A DNA stretch of 64,000 nt from Oscillospiraceae bacterium (GCA_015063325.1 SVUK01000003.1:124001-188000); one strand, 5' to 3'. Numbered from the stretch's first letter, positions 47,028-56,368 are shown. Notes: a model not told the origin generated them from the letters alone. Numbers and translations: made by a program.

Positions 47028-49415
47028 TTACTCCGCGTTTTTGAGCGCTTCGACCATATCGATCTTCTTGTTTTTCCGCGCCACCATCCAGCCGACGAGA
47101 AGCGATACGCCGAAAGTGAGCAAAATGGAAGCAAGATAAGTCAAAGGCCCGAGCATCAATTTCATTTCGTATTCCGAAGCGAGCGCCGAAAGCATCCATT
47201 GCAGTGTTCCCAGCCCGGCAGGAAGCCCGAGAATGACGCCGACGACGGTCAGCCAGATATTTTGGGAAATGAGCAGTCGCCCGATTTTTCTGCTTCGGAA
47301 GCCGAGCACTTTCAGGGTTGCGAGTTCGCGCGAACGCTCTACATAACTCATAATACCGAGGTTGTAGAGTACCACGATGCCGAGGATGACGGCGGCAATA
47401 ACCAAAATGATGACCATGCCGTCCATAATTTGCACGAAACTGCCGAAACTGTCCATCAGTTGCCGTTTATCCTGCTTGCCGGAAATAAGCTCTGACGAGG
47501 GAATCTCGCCCGAATCTTGATTGGTATAAAGCGCCGATATACTATACTTGATTCCGAGTTCGTCGGCAAGTTCCGCCGTCATGGTAATGCTTTCGGTCAT
47601 GATGGAACGGTTATAGCCGACCACCTTGACACGGTAAGTTTCCTCCCCACCATAGGGCGAAAACTCAATGTATTCGCCGATTTCTGCCCGGTCGGCAAGC
47701 CGCAGGCAGAGATAAACGCCGTCGTTTGAAAGGGCGATCGGCTTGTTGTTTTTGTCGATCACGTCAAATCTGCCCTTGTCGTTTTGGACAATATCCAGCG
47801 TTGCCGTGTATCCGTCAATGCTGATGCCGGAATAGCTTTCCCAGTCGGCGTCCAATTCGGCGATCAGCCCTTTTGCCCGTTCGTAATCGGTATTCTCCAC
47901 AAGGTTGACCTTGGTGGTATAATGCGAAACACCGTTGTCAAGCAGATCAAGAAACCCTGCCATGGTATCGCGCATTCCAAGTCCACCGACCAAAAGAACC
48001 ATACAGCCGATAATTCCGACCAGCGTCATGGCAAAACGACTTTTATGACGCGAAAGGTCGCGTAGATTCCACTTGGTTGCAAAATCCATCTTTTTGAAAA
48101 TCAACAGTTTTTCAAGCAAGGATTGTTTCATCTTTTTGGGCGTGTAAGGGCGGAGCGCATCTGCGGCTGTTCCGCGTAACTGCGCTTTGACCGATAGAAA
48201 ACTAATGAGCATGAGAAGCAAAATTGTTCCTACAATGACCGGGTAACAAAATACGGGTGTTGCCGCCGTCCAATCGGGCATATCGAAATAAGTGCCCATC
48301 ATGCCGTTCTCGCTCATTACCGCTTTGCAAACAAAATAGCCGAGCACCGCGCCGAGCGCCGCACCGATGACGCCTATGGTCAGACCATAGAAGGAATAGT
48401 GCAAAAGAATCGTCCTGTTTTTGAACCCTAACGCCTTGAGAACACCGATTTGCGTTTTCTCCTTGGTGGCAATACGGTGCATGGTGGTAACCATCGTTAA
48501 AATGGCAATGGCAAGGAACAACACCGGCAGAATCGACCCCATCGCCTTGCCCTCAGTCGCCTCCCCCATTGCCTCTTTGTAAACGGCGTGGTCTTCCTTT
48601 GGAACCACCATCAGCGTTCTGCCGAGCTTTTCGCTGACGGCGTCCTCCAATTCGGCTTTTTCCAATTTCGAGCGCAAATTGATTTGTGCAAAAACTTTGT
48701 CGGTTGCCGACGCAAGCATTTCATCGGTCAGCGTAGCTTCCGCCTGCGTTTTTGCCGCCGCGGCAGGAACGCCGGCTTTCTGCAAGTCGTCGGCAAGATT
48801 GTTCAAAATCTTTTGCCGCAGAATAGCGTTTAGTTTTGCAGGAGAGATATAAGCAAACCCAAATGTGTTGAAATCCGGCATAACCTGGTTCGAGTCGGCA
48901 AGGCAGATCATATGCTCGCCTGCCTTGATCAGCCCGACAACCGCGCATTCAATTTCGGTTCCCTGAAATTCAAACGTCAGCGTATCGCCGACGGCAATTC
49001 CGTTTTTATTTGCAAATTTGTCCGAAAGCCAAACGCCGGCGCTTGTCTCATCATAATCCGAACCGCTCATCAGGGTAAAGGTAGAAACGGTGTAGTTTTC
49101 CGAAACGTCCAGCGCGAGGGCTTTTTTGCTCTCTCCCTTGACTTCCAGATTGACCGAGAGATAGCGCGTTGCCGCGTCCACGCCGTCAATCGAAGCAATT
49201 TTGTTAAGATCATCCTTGGTAAAACCGGTTTCCGAATACAACCGATAATCGGCGTAGTTGGTTTCCTCAAAAAAGGTTGATACATCGTATTCAATGGTTT
49301 TCCATTCCATGTTAAAGCCAAGAAAAATGCCGATTCCAAGCGTCATCATAATGATCATGGAAATGAATTGCGCCTTGTAGCTCCACGCAGTGCGGAGCAT
49401 TTTTTTGAACAACAT
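47028..49415 (-). CDS. FtsX/MacB-type ABC transporter permease
   Basis: The 795-residue protein has an N-terminal membrane helix, a large extracytoplasmic domain (about residues 45-290) and two FtsX-type membrane blocks (residues 300-430 and 675-785), with a second external domain between them. This is the layout of Bacillota peptide-antibiotic and lipid exporters. ATG 49415 shares a base with the stop of the ATPase gene (TGATG), so the two are coupled. The operon is probably controlled by the paired GTTAGC palindromes upstream of the ATPase gene. Substrate unknown; bacitracin-type defence is one possibility. Confidence 0.88.
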   Translation of the reverse strand: MLFKKMLRTAWSYKAQFISMIIMMTLGIGIFLGFNMEWKTIEYDVSTFFEETNYADYRLYSETGFTKDDLNKIASIDGVDAATRYLSVNLEVKGESKKALALDVSENYTVSTFTLMSGSDYDETSAGVWLSDKFANKNGIAVGDTLTFEFQGTEIECAVVGLIKAGEHMICLADSNQVMPDFNTFGFAYISPAKLNAILRQKILNNLADDLQKAGVPAAAAKTQAEATLTDEMLASATDKVFAQINLRSKLEKAELEDAVSEKLGRTLMVVPKEDHAVYKEAMGEATEGKAMGSILPVLFLAIAILTMVTTMHRIATKEKTQIGVLKALGFKNRTILLHYSFYGLTIGVIGAALGAVLGYFVCKAVMSENGMMGTYFDMPDWTAATPVFCYPVIVGTILLLMLISFLSVKAQLRGTAADALRPYTPKKMKQSLLEKLLIFKKMDFATKWNLRDLSRHKSRFAMTLVGIIGCMVLLVGGLGMRDTMAGFLDLLDNGVSHYTTKVNLVENTDYERAKGLIAELDADWESYSGISIDGYTATLDIVQNDKGRFDVIDKNNKPIALSNDGVYLCLRLADRAEIGEYIEFSPYGGEETYRVKVVGYNRSIMTESITMTAELADELGIKYSISALYTNQDSGEIPSSELISGKQDKRQLMDSFGSFVQIMDGMVIILVIAAVILGIVVLYNLGIMSYVERSRELATLKVLGFRSRKIGRLLISQNIWLTVVGVILGLPAGLGTLQWMLSALASEYEMKLMLGPLTYLASILLTFGVSLLVGWMVARKNKKIDMVEALKNAE

Positions 49416-50116
49416 CACCACTCCACCTCGTCAGCGGAAAGCGGATTTTCCTGCTCGATGACCTCGCGGATCTTTCCGTTCTTGACGCGGATTACTTCAT
49501 CCGCCATTTTCGCAATGTTCTGGTTATGAGTGACGATAACGATGGTCTTGCCGTAGTTGCGCGCCATTTCCAAAAGCAGTTTTAACACCATGACACCGGT
49601 TTCGGAATCAAGCGCACCGGTCGGCTCATCGCAAAGCAGAATTTTGGGATTCTTGCAAAGTGCGCGTGCTATGGAAATGCGCTGCTGTTCGCCGCCCGAA
49701 AGCTCCGCCGGAAAGTTATTCAGATGGTCGGAAAGCCCCACTTTGGCAATCATCTCTTTCGCGTCCAAGGCATTTTTGGAAATTTCGGAAACAAGTTTGA
49801 CGTTCTCAAAAACGGTCAGTGTGGGAATCAAATTATAAAATTGAAACACAAAGCCGACCGTGGACGCGCGGTAATCGGCAAGTTCGTTGTCGGTCAGTTT
49901 GGAAATATCCGCGCCCGAAACGGTAATTTTGCCCTCGCTTGGGCTATCCAGACCGCCGAGCAGGTTGAGCAACGTGCTTTTCCCCGCTCCGGACGGGCCT
50001 AATATCACCACGAATTTGCCCTCGTCAAGAGCAAAATCGACATGATCCAGCGCGCGTAGCTCATGGTCGCCGCTTTTGTAGATTTTTGATACGTTTTCAA
50101 ATTGAACGATGGACAT
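49415..50116 (-). CDS. MacB/LolD-type ABC transporter ATPase
   Basis: The 233-residue ATPase has Walker A LGPSGAGKSTLLN, Q-loop FVFQFYNLIPTLTV, signature LSGGEQQRISIARAL and Walker B ILLCDEPTGALDSE. ATG 50116 follows GGGAGG; the frame to 50143 runs into the operator. It powers the FtsX-type permease at 47028. Its 5' leader carries two GTTAGC-type palindromes, suggesting a repressor encoded elsewhere. Confidence 0.93.
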   Translation of the reverse strand: MSIVQFENVSKIYKSGDHELRALDHVDFALDEGKFVVILGPSGAGKSTLLNLLGGLDSPSEGKITVSGADISKLTDNELADYRASTVGFVFQFYNLIPTLTVFENVKLVSEISKNALDAKEMIAKVGLSDHLNNFPAELSGGEQQRISIARALCKNPKILLCDEPTGALDSETGVMVLKLLLEMARNYGKTIVIVTHNQNIAKMADEVIRVKNGKIREVIEQENPLSADEVEW

Positions 50117-50135
50117 ATGAAAGCCTCCCACATTT

Positions 50136-50151
50136 GTTAGCATATGCTAAC
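50136..50151. promoter_or_regulatory. Operator palindrome GTTAGCATATGCTAAC
   Basis: This perfect 16-bp palindrome lies in the 5' leader, 20 bases before the ATPase start codon. Its centre is 67 bp from that of the second copy. Confidence 0.8.
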
Positions 50152-50202
50152 TCATTGTCGAAAAAGAAAGAGCAAGTTGCTCTTTTATATTTCATTTTGA
50201 GA

Positions 50203-50218
50203 GTTAGCCTTTGCTAAC
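50203..50218. promoter_or_regulatory. Operator palindrome GTTAGCCTTTGCTAAC
   Basis: The same 6+6 arms abut the -10 box of the promoter, covering the expected transcription start. A TetR/MarR-type repressor site is likely. AGAGCA/TGCTCT, a small hairpin, lies between the two operators. Confidence 0.8.
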
Positions 50219-50219
50219 A

Positions 50220-50248
50220 ATTATACCAGCACCTAATTGGTTTGTCAA
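50220..50248 (-). promoter_or_regulatory. Promoter of the FtsX-type ABC operon
   Basis: On the minus strand TTGACA and TATAAT are spaced by 17 bases: a strong promoter followed at once by an operator. Confidence 0.9.
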
Positions 50249-50305
50249 TAGGTTTTTTATTATTTTTTCCGATCGGCAGTCTTCCAGCCTTTTCTCTTTC
50301 GTTTC

Positions 50306-50383
50306 AAATTTCTTTTGGAGGGTAGGGTGCAGGTGGAGAGGGACTTTTCTTGCAAGAAAAGTCCCTCTCCACCTTTTTATCTT
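50306..50383 (-). repeat. Family E palindromic element, copy E7 (perfect 44-bp core)
   Basis: The core at 50331-50374 is a perfect 44-bp palindrome centred on CTTGCAAG. It directly follows the stop codon of the amino-acid ABC ATPase gene. The distal end TTTCTTTTGGAGGG matches the family. Confidence 0.93.
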
Positions 50384-50384
50384 C

Positions 50385-51170
50385 CTATTTCTGAATCGAT
50401 CCTACAAACTCCTTCAGCCGGACGCTGGGGCAATCCGCTCCGAACGCCGTTTTGGTATCACCGTAGTAGTCGACCACGCCGTTATCCATAAACAGGATTT
50501 GATCGGCGACCTCGGCGGCAAACGCCATTTCATGTGTAACGACGATCATGGTCATATTATCGTCGGCGAGCGAACGGAGAACGTTCAAAACCTCAACCGT
50601 CAGTTCGGGGTCAAGCGCCGAAGTCGGCTCATCAAAGCAGAGAATATCCGGCGACATAGCAAGCGCACGAGCGATTGCCACGCGCTGTTGCTGTCCGCCC
50701 GAAAGCTGACAAGGGTAGGCGTCGGCTTTCTCCGAAAGTCCCACCTTGGCAAGCAGTTCGTTGGCTTTCGCCTCAATTTCTGCAAACAGGGTTTTGCGCT
50801 TCGCCTTGTCTTTTTCCTGCTCTTTTGCCAACAATTTGGGCGCTAAACACAGGTTTTCGCGCACCGTGTACTGCGGAAAGAGATTGAAGTTTTGAAACAC
50901 CAATCCAAAATGCAACCGCTTTTCGCGCAGTTCTTTTTCAGAAAGTTTTTTCGCTCCCTCCGCGTTAAAAAGCAGTTCCCCGTTCAAAAACATTTTGCCC
51001 TCGTCCGGCGTTTCCAAAAAGTTGATGCATCGCAAAAGAGTGGTCTTGCCCGACCCGGAAGAGCCGATGATGGCAAGCGTTTTTCCCTTTTCCAACGACA
51101 GGTCGATCCCCTTGAGAACTTCGGTGCGTCCAAAGCTCTTTTTCACGCCTTGAAATTCCAAAAATGCCAT
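50385..51170 (-). CDS. Polar amino-acid ABC transporter ATPase
   Basis: The 261-residue ATPase belongs to the GlnQ/ArtP-type polar amino-acid importers. It has Walker A IIGSSGSGKTTLLRCINFLE, signature LSGGQQQRVAIARAL and Walker B ILCFDEPTSALDPE. An insertion of about 20 charged residues lies in the helical domain (KEQEKDKAKRK). ATG 51170 follows GGGAG. It is the last gene of the binding-protein/permease/ATPase operon. Confidence 0.93.
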   Translation of the reverse strand: MAFLEFQGVKKSFGRTEVLKGIDLSLEKGKTLAIIGSSGSGKTTLLRCINFLETPDEGKMFLNGELLFNAEGAKKLSEKELREKRLHFGLVFQNFNLFPQYTVRENLCLAPKLLAKEQEKDKAKRKTLFAEIEAKANELLAKVGLSEKADAYPCQLSGGQQQRVAIARALAMSPDILCFDEPTSALDPELTVEVLNVLRSLADDNMTMIVVTHEMAFAAEVADQILFMDNGVVDYYGDTKTAFGADCPSVRLKEFVGSIQK

Positions 51171-51191
51171 GGCTTTCTCTCCCTTCCCCCC

Positions 51192-51887
51192 TCAACTTTT
51201 GAAATAGGCGAGTTTCTTTTCCAGCCGCCCCAAAAGTATGGTCAATCCGCCGACAAAGAGCAAATAGAACACTCCCGTATAGAACAGCGGCCAAATGAGC
51301 GCTTGCGTTGCCGCAAGTTTTTTCGCCTGCCAGATAACCTCGGCAACCGTGATGCAGTTTGCCAGCGCCGTATCCTTGATGAGCGTGATGATCTCGTTGG
51401 ACATGGGTGGTACAATTCGTTTAACGACCTGCAACAGCACCACGCGGAAAAAGATTTGCCGGCGCGTCATCCCCAAAACCTGCCCCGCTTCATATTGCCC
51501 TTGGCTGATGCTCTCAATGCCGCCGCGGTAGATCTCGGAGAAATAGCAGGCGTAGTTAATGGAAAACGCAATGAGAACCGCAAAAATTCGACCGGCATCT
51601 TCAATCCCGTAATTCAGAAAGAAAAACTTATCTACCTGCGCAAAAATTTGATGATTGAACACCAATCCCGGAACATAATAAATAATGAAGATCTGCAACA
51701 TCAGCGGTACGCCGCGAATGATCCAAACGAACACCTTGGAAACGGTGCGTAACGGTTTGAAACGGCTCATGGAGCAAAATGCAATGGGAAGCCCCAGCGG
51801 AATGCCGACAAGCAAGGTAACGCAAAAGATCAGACAGGAAAGTTTAAACCCGTTGAGCAAAAAAACGGTGATTTGCCAAAATGTCAT
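51192..51887 (-). CDS. Polar amino-acid ABC transporter permease
   Basis: The 231-residue membrane protein is a HisM/GlnP-type permease with five or six helices. The coupling EAA loop is EAGQVLGMTRRQIFFRVVLLQ, and the N-terminal part has FVWIIRGVPLMLQIF. ATG 51887 follows AAAGGA. It lies between binding protein and ATPase; a stable hairpin (51926-51957) separates it from the binding-protein gene. Confidence 0.94.
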   Translation of the reverse strand: MTFWQITVFLLNGFKLSCLIFCVTLLVGIPLGLPIAFCSMSRFKPLRTVSKVFVWIIRGVPLMLQIFIIYYVPGLVFNHQIFAQVDKFFFLNYGIEDAGRIFAVLIAFSINYACYFSEIYRGGIESISQGQYEAGQVLGMTRRQIFFRVVLLQVVKRIVPPMSNEIITLIKDTALANCITVAEVIWQAKKLAATQALIWPLFYTGVFYLLFVGGLTILLGRLEKKLAYFKS

Positions 51888-51925
51888 GGTAAAAATCCTT
51901 TCGAGAAAATCGAAAAACAGCCGTC

Positions 51926-51957
51926 AACGGCGCAGGAGTTCTCACCCCTGCGCCGTT
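51926..51957 (-). promoter_or_regulatory. Intercistronic hairpin in the amino-acid ABC operon
   Basis: AACGGCGCAGG and CCTGCGCCGTT pair around ten bases, with no T-run after it. It probably protects the binding-protein mRNA from 3' decay, or acts as a weak attenuator, so that more binding protein than membrane part is made. Confidence 0.65.
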
Positions 51958-52021
51958 GTGCGGTTAAGCAACAAAAATTTAAAAACGGAAGACTTTGAAA
52001 AAGGTCGTTCTCAAAGAACTC

Positions 52022-52840
52022 TTATTTTTGACTGGTGAAATCGGTGATAACCGTGGTGGCAACGCCGTATTTCTCAGCAAGGGTAAGCAGTTCGCCGCTC
52101 TTTGCAAGCGCCTCAAGCTGCTCGTTAACTTTTGCGGTCAAGTCGCTTCCCTTCTTGAAACCGATGGCATAGAACTCGGTATCGCCCGAAAGAGTTTCCA
52201 CAATGGCAAGATCGGAATAGTCACCCTTGCCGCAGTAGCTCTTGGCAAGCTGAACGTCCAAAACAGCGAAATCAGAAGCGCCGGATTTGACTTCCATCAG
52301 CGCGTCGGTCTGTTTCAAAACGGTTTTCACGGTAGCTTCGGTAAAGTTCTCTTTTGCAAAGCCTTCGCCGGCGGAACCAGCCTCTGCTGCTCCGGCTTTT
52401 CCGGCAAGGTCGGCAGCAGTGGCAATGCCGCTATCCTTTTTCGCAACTACAACCTGCTGATTTTCCATGTAGTTATAGGAAAAATCAACCTTGGAAGAAC
52501 GCGCTACGCCATCGTCATCCGAGCAGTTTGCGGTAAAGCCGTTCCAAACGCAGTCGATGGTGCCGGAGTTAAGATCCATGTACTTATTATCCCAGTTGAT
52601 CTCTTTGAAGATGATCTTGTAGCCGAGAGCGCCGAACACCTTCTCGGCAAGTTCGGTATCAAAACCGACCAGTTTTCCGGTTTCGTCCACATAGTTCATC
52701 GGGGCATAATCGGTATAGCCGACGGTAACGACTTTTTCTTCGGGTTGTGCGTCTTCGGTCTTTTTGCCGCAGGATGCGAACATTGCGACGGTTGCGAGCA
52801 GAAGGACTGCCGCCATTGCGATTGCGATAAGCTTTTTCAT
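52022..52840 (-). CDS. Amino-acid ABC transporter substrate-binding lipoprotein
   Basis: The 272-residue protein is a family 3 extracellular solute-binding protein. A lipoprotein signal ends in the lipobox AMFASC (Cys near residue 24). The family motifs GFDTELAEKVFGALGYK, WDNKYMDLNSGTIDCVWNG and the C-terminal GFKKGSDLTAKVNEQLEAL are present. It feeds the permease and ATPase that follow. ATG 52840 follows AAGGAG. The ligand is probably a polar amino acid; which one is not clear. Confidence 0.94.
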   Translation of the reverse strand: MKKLIAIAMAAVLLLATVAMFASCGKKTEDAQPEEKVVTVGYTDYAPMNYVDETGKLVGFDTELAEKVFGALGYKIIFKEINWDNKYMDLNSGTIDCVWNGFTANCSDDDGVARSSKVDFSYNYMENQQVVVAKKDSGIATAADLAGKAGAAEAGSAGEGFAKENFTEATVKTVLKQTDALMEVKSGASDFAVLDVQLAKSYCGKGDYSDLAIVETLSGDTEFYAIGFKKGSDLTAKVNEQLEALAKSGELLTLAEKYGVATTVITDFTSQK

Positions 52841-52881
52841 TTTTTGTTTCTCCTTTTTTGTTTGGCTCTTTGCCTTTTTGA

Positions 52882-52911
52882 TTTAGCAGTTTAACGCTTT
52901 AGCCTGCTAAA
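52882..52911 (-). promoter_or_regulatory. Leader hairpin before the binding-protein gene
   Basis: TTTAGCAG and CTGCTAAA pair in the 5' leader, between the promoter at 52923 and the gene. It could be an operator or a transcript hairpin; I cannot tell which. Confidence 0.45.
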
Positions 52912-52922
52912 CTGATGAATTC

Positions 52923-52950
52923 ATTATAGCACTTTTCAAACAAATGTCAA
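52923..52950 (-). promoter_or_regulatory. Promoter of the amino-acid ABC operon
   Basis: On the minus strand TTGACA and TATAAT are spaced by 16 bases. Upstream, an 18-bp TTTGATA-N4-TATCAAA palindrome (52986-53003) may be a regulator site. The rest of the 53003-53157 gap is AT-rich and shows no gene. Confidence 0.85.
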
Positions 52951-53157
52951 TAGTTTTTTGCAAATTTTTTCCGTTTTTTAAAAGTTTGATAAAAATATCA
53001 AATTTAATAGTTTTTGCAATTTGTTTTTATTAAACATGCACAAAGTAAATATGGGGAAGCCAAACAACAGACAACATTTGTTATAGTAGGGTAGGTTTGC
53101 AAGTAACAAAATCCCAAAAACAACAAGTTATAACCAAACTTCCCGTTTTTCCCCAAA

Positions 53158-53263
53158 CCGCCGCGCCAACCCACAAAATGTGGGTTTAGAAAGAAAAAGG
53201 ACGAAGAATTTTCTTCGTCCTTTTTCTTGTGCTGTGACGTGACACGTCACAGCCGGCGCGGCG
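53158..53263 (+). repeat. Family B cloverleaf-like element, copy B4
   Basis: The closing stem is CCGCCGCGCC (53158-53167) with GGCGCGGCG (53255-53263). P2 at 53168-53186 has loop AAA. P3 at 53191-53228 has 18-bp arms around two bases. P4 at 53231-53253 pairs GCTGTGACG with CGTCACAGC. None of the three hairpin sequences resembles those of B1-B3. Confidence 0.92.
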
Positions 53264-53267
53264 AGGG

Positions 53268-53356
53268 AGGAGAAGACCTTGAGGGGGTGGGCGGTTTCCA
53301 AAGGAAACCTTTCTTATCAAGAAAAGTCCCCCTCCCCCTGCATATCCTTCTCCCTA
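53268..53356 (-). repeat. Family E palindromic element, copy E8 (degenerate)
   Basis: The gene-proximal arm (GGGGGAGGGGGACTTTTC, then TGCATATCC) is like E5. The distal arm (ACCTTGAGGGGGTGGG) is like the gene-proximal arm of E1. A small GGTTTCC/GGAAACC hairpin sits at the centre. It abuts the aldolase gene's 3' end and looks recombined. Confidence 0.75.
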
Positions 53357-53367
53357 AAAGCCGTTTT

Positions 53368-54399
53368 TTACGTTTCCAGTGCTTCGGCAAGGGCGGCGAG
53401 ATCGTCCTCAGTGGTTGACCAGCTGGTTGCAAAGCGGACGACGGTATGCGCTTCGTCATAAGGCTCCCAAATGGAGCAACCGATCGTTTTCCGAATCCGC
53501 TCCAATCGATCATTTTCCAGAATGACGAACTGCTGATTGGTGGGCGACGGCAAAAAGAACGGAATGGCGCGCGCGGCAAACAAGTCTTTCAGGCGCTCTG
53601 CCATTTGAATGGCGTACGCACCGATGCGGAAATACAGATCATTTGTAAAAAGTGCGTCGAACTGTACCCCCAGGAGCCGCCCTTTGGCAAGCAGAGCGCC
53701 CCGTTTTTTTACCGACGTCAAAAAGTGCGCCGGGCGATTCCCCTTGGTAAAAACGACTGCCTCACCGCAGAGCGCGCCGACTTTCGTGCCGCCGATGTAG
53801 AACACGTCGCAAAACCGTGCAAGCTCGGGGAGCGTCAGGTCGCATTCCCTGCTCATCAATCCATAGCCGAGGCGCGCGCCGTCCACAAACAGCGGAATTT
53901 TGTATTCGCCGCAAATCGCTGAGATTGCCTCCAGTTCCTTTTTAGAATAAAGCGTGCCGTATTCGGTGGGATAGGAGATGTAAACCATGCCAGGAAACAC
54001 CATATGCTCGCGGCTATCGTTTTTGTAAAAGTCGATCAGATATGCGCGCAGTTCGGCGGCGTCGATCTTTCCCTGATGGTGCGGTAACGGGAGCACTTTA
54101 TGCCCGGTATATTCGACCGCACCGGATTCGTGCGCGTTGATATGTCCGGTCACAGCGGCAATCACGCCCTCGTAATCGGCAAGCATAGCCGAAATAACCA
54201 CAGCATTGGTCTGCGTTCCGCCAACCAAAAATTCGACCTGCGCCGCCTCTATACCGACAGCGCGGCGGATCTTCTCTTTTGCGCGCTCGCAGTATTCGTC
54301 TGAACCGTAGCCGGGTTGCGGTGCCAAATTGCTTTTGATCAATGCTTGCAATACCTCGGGGTGCGCCCCGGTGGTATAATCGCTTTCAAAGGTGATCAT
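53368..54399 (-). CDS. Low-specificity threonine aldolase-type PLP enzyme
   Basis: The 343-residue fold-type I PLP enzyme resembles threonine aldolases, which cleave L-threonine to glycine and acetaldehyde. It has [33 protein letters not shown], the PTEYGTLYS block, [10 protein letters not shown] with the cofactor-binding Asp, and the PLP Lys in [12 protein letters not shown] 54399 overlaps the stop of the GNAT fusion gene (ATGA), so the two are coupled. E8 and B4 follow. Confidence 0.9.
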   Translation of the reverse strand: MITFESDYTTGAHPEVLQALIKSNLAPQPGYGSDEYCERAKEKIRRAVGIEAAQVEFLVGGTQTNAVVISAMLADYEGVIAAVTGHINAHESGAVEYTGHKVLPLPHHQGKIDAAELRAYLIDFYKNDSREHMVFPGMVYISYPTEYGTLYSKKELEAISAICGEYKIPLFVDGARLGYGLMSRECDLTLPELARFCDVFYIGGTKVGALCGEAVVFTKGNRPAHFLTSVKKRGALLAKGRLLGVQFDALFTNDLYFRIGAYAIQMAERLKDLFAARAIPFFLPSPTNQQFVILENDRLERIRKTIGCSIWEPYDEAHTVVRFATSWSTTEDDLAALAEALET

Positions 54400-55460
54400 T
54401 GCTTTTCTCTTCCTTTATATAATTCTTTCCATTCCTCTTTGGTCATGCGGTTGACATGCCCTTTGCGTACCTCGTTCAACTGCGGAACCGGCACACTTTC
54501 GCTCCTCCATTGATGGGAAAAGCCGAGCTTTTCCTGCACGCGCCGCGATTTTTCATTGCCATCGTAATAGCCGCACCAAACGCGCTCCAGTTTTAAATCC
54601 TCAAAAGCATGGCGCAATAATTCACGCGCCGCCTCCGGCACAATTCCCTGTCCCCAATAGGGCTTGCCCAGCCAGTAACCAAGCTCGGCTTCGTCGTCCC
54701 CTGTGGCAAGATCATTGCGGTGCAAGCCAATGCTTCCCACAGGCAAACCGGTCTCTTTCAGCACAATGGCATAGGTCTCGGGCTTGGAGAGCACGTTGCG
54801 AATGATCTCGCGGCTGTTTTCCACGCTCGTGTGCACCGGCCAACCGGCGGCAGGTCCGACATCGGGATCTTTGGCATAGCGGTAACATTCCTCCGCGTCC
54901 TCTTCCGACCACGGGCGCAAAATCAAGCGTTCGGTTTCCGGTAACGTCCGACGCATCGACCGCTCCATAATATCAAAATCCACCAATTTGCCGTCGATTT
55001 TGAAATATCCTTTAAAGGTGCCGATTTTTTCAAACCCGAATTTTTGATAAAGTGAGATAGCGCGATCATTATCGCTCCGCACTTCCAGCGAAATGATCTC
55101 GGAGCGTGCAACAACCGCCGCAAAGTTGAGGATGGTTTGCATCAGTTGCGTTCCGATCCCTTTTCCCCAAAACGCCTTTCGGACGGAAATGCCGAATTCG
55201 CCGCGATGCGCCATTCGTTTGCGGTGAAAAACGCTGTAATTCGCCAAGCCGACGATCTCGTCGCCCGATTTTGCAAGCCAAAGCCGATCGGTTTTTGAAG
55301 CGCAGGCGGAGGCAAGGAATTCTTTCTCCTGTTCTACGGAAAACGGAATGCCATCGGCTCCGAAAGTCAAGTTATCCGACTCCGCGCCGACAGCCGCCGA
55401 ATACGCCAGGATTGCTTCGGCGTCCTCCGGTGTTGCGCGAACGATGAAAATTCCATTCAT
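54396..55460 (-). CDS. Fusion of two GNAT acetyltransferase domains
   Basis: The 354-residue protein contains two N-acetyltransferase domains in tandem. The first (residues 3-170) resembles PhnO/RimI types with the acetyl-CoA loop [14 protein letters not shown]. The second (residues 175-340) is RimJ-like, with [19 protein letters not shown] and [20 protein letters not shown] 55460 (MNGIF) follows GGAGGG and is better spaced than the upstream in-frame codon at 55481. It shares an operon with the aldolase gene. Acetylation targets are unknown. Confidence 0.9.
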   Translation of the reverse strand: MNGIFIVRATPEDAEAILAYSAAVGAESDNLTFGADGIPFSVEQEKEFLASACASKTDRLWLAKSGDEIVGLANYSVFHRKRMAHRGEFGISVRKAFWGKGIGTQLMQTILNFAAVVARSEIISLEVRSDNDRAISLYQKFGFEKIGTFKGYFKIDGKLVDFDIMERSMRRTLPETERLILRPWSEEDAEECYRYAKDPDVGPAAGWPVHTSVENSREIIRNVLSKPETYAIVLKETGLPVGSIGLHRNDLATGDDEAELGYWLGKPYWGQGIVPEAARELLRHAFEDLKLERVWCGYYDGNEKSRRVQEKLGFSHQWRSESVPVPQLNEVRKGHVNRMTKEEWKELYKGREKQ

Positions 55461-55500
55461 CTTTTTTCCCTCCGATCGCAAATAAGCTACATTTTTACTT

Positions 55501-55529
55501 ATTATAACACAAATAACTTTTCAGTGCAA
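55501..55529 (-). promoter_or_regulatory. Promoter of the GNAT-aldolase unit
   Basis: On the minus strand TTGCAC and TATAAT are spaced by 17 bases. Confidence 0.7.
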
Positions 55530-55593
55530 CAGAAAAACAGAAGAAACGAAAAAAGGAGCTTTCTTCCCAAAAGGCGGAATGCTCCCAAAAATT

Positions 55594-56334
55594 TCAATTT
55601 ACCGATTGATCAATTCGCCTTTTCCCCTGCGCAAATCGTCCGCCGGAAACGGCAATCAGCACTTGAGACGGCGCATAAAAAATCCAAATCCAATAGCCCA
55701 CGCCTGCAACGCCAACTGAGGAAAGTCCCACGCAAACGTCACAAGCAAGAAAAAGCACAAAACCAATCGAAAGCAAAATGCTTCTGCGCTTTTCCTCCGG
55801 CTCAACGGTACGGAATGCGCCAAACAGATGCTCGATCAGGTTGCCGATGAGTTGAGGGGCATAGAACGCGGTTGCAACGTAGAGCTGCAAAAATAACTTC
55901 AGGGGGCCTAAAACAGCAAGCGCCACAAAAGTAGCGCCGAATCGCAACGAAAAGCTGATGACGGCTTGTTTTTTGCTTCGCCGAATCTGCAAAGCATGGA
56001 AAATTTGCGCCGCAAAAAAGGTACATACGCCGAGTGTGTAATGATCCTCCAAAACGAGTAAAAAAACGTCGCTGATAAGCGTAAACAGCATTGCCGGAAC
56101 CAAAAGGAACCGACGGCGGAAAAGCGGATCATCCTGATTTGTGGATGAAAACTCCAGCGCTACATAGCAAAACGCGCCTGCGATTACAAAAAATTTCCAA
56201 ACGGTGGAAGGAAGCAACAAAGTTTGCCCATACCGGTCGCTGAAAAAGAAGAGAAAGAAAAACAAGCTCTCCAAACTCAAAAAACAGCATATTCCGCGCC
56301 ACTGCGATTTTTCCATTTTGCGAGCTTGTTCCAT
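55594..56334 (-). CDS. YhhN-like (lysoplasmalogenase-type) membrane protein
   Basis: The 246-residue protein has seven or eight predicted membrane helices and the YhhN/TMEM86 pattern of conserved acidic residues (LISDVFLLV near residue 85, LFLACDVCVGLS near residue 205). Some members hydrolyse lysoplasmalogen. ATG 56334 follows GGAAAGG; the frame to 56421 runs through the terminator upstream and is not used. Promoter at 56369. Plasmalogen lipids occur in many clostridia, so the role is plausible but not shown. Confidence 0.75.
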   Translation of the reverse strand: MEQARKMEKSQWRGICCFLSLESLFFFLFFFSDRYGQTLLLPSTVWKFFVIAGAFCYVALEFSSTNQDDPLFRRRFLLVPAMLFTLISDVFLLVLEDHYTLGVCTFFAAQIFHALQIRRSKKQAVISFSLRFGATFVALAVLGPLKLFLQLYVATAFYAPQLIGNLIEHLFGAFRTVEPEEKRRSILLSIGFVLFLACDVCVGLSSVGVAGVGYWIWIFYAPSQVLIAVSGGRFAQGKRRIDQSVN

Positions 56335-56368
56335 ACGTTTTCCCTTTCCTTCAAAAATCGACGTTTTT

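Noticed and set aside
52850-52925. A possible riboswitch or T-box before the amino-acid ABC operon
   Set aside because: Only one short hairpin is present. There is no T-box sequence, specifier loop or terminator/antiterminator pair.
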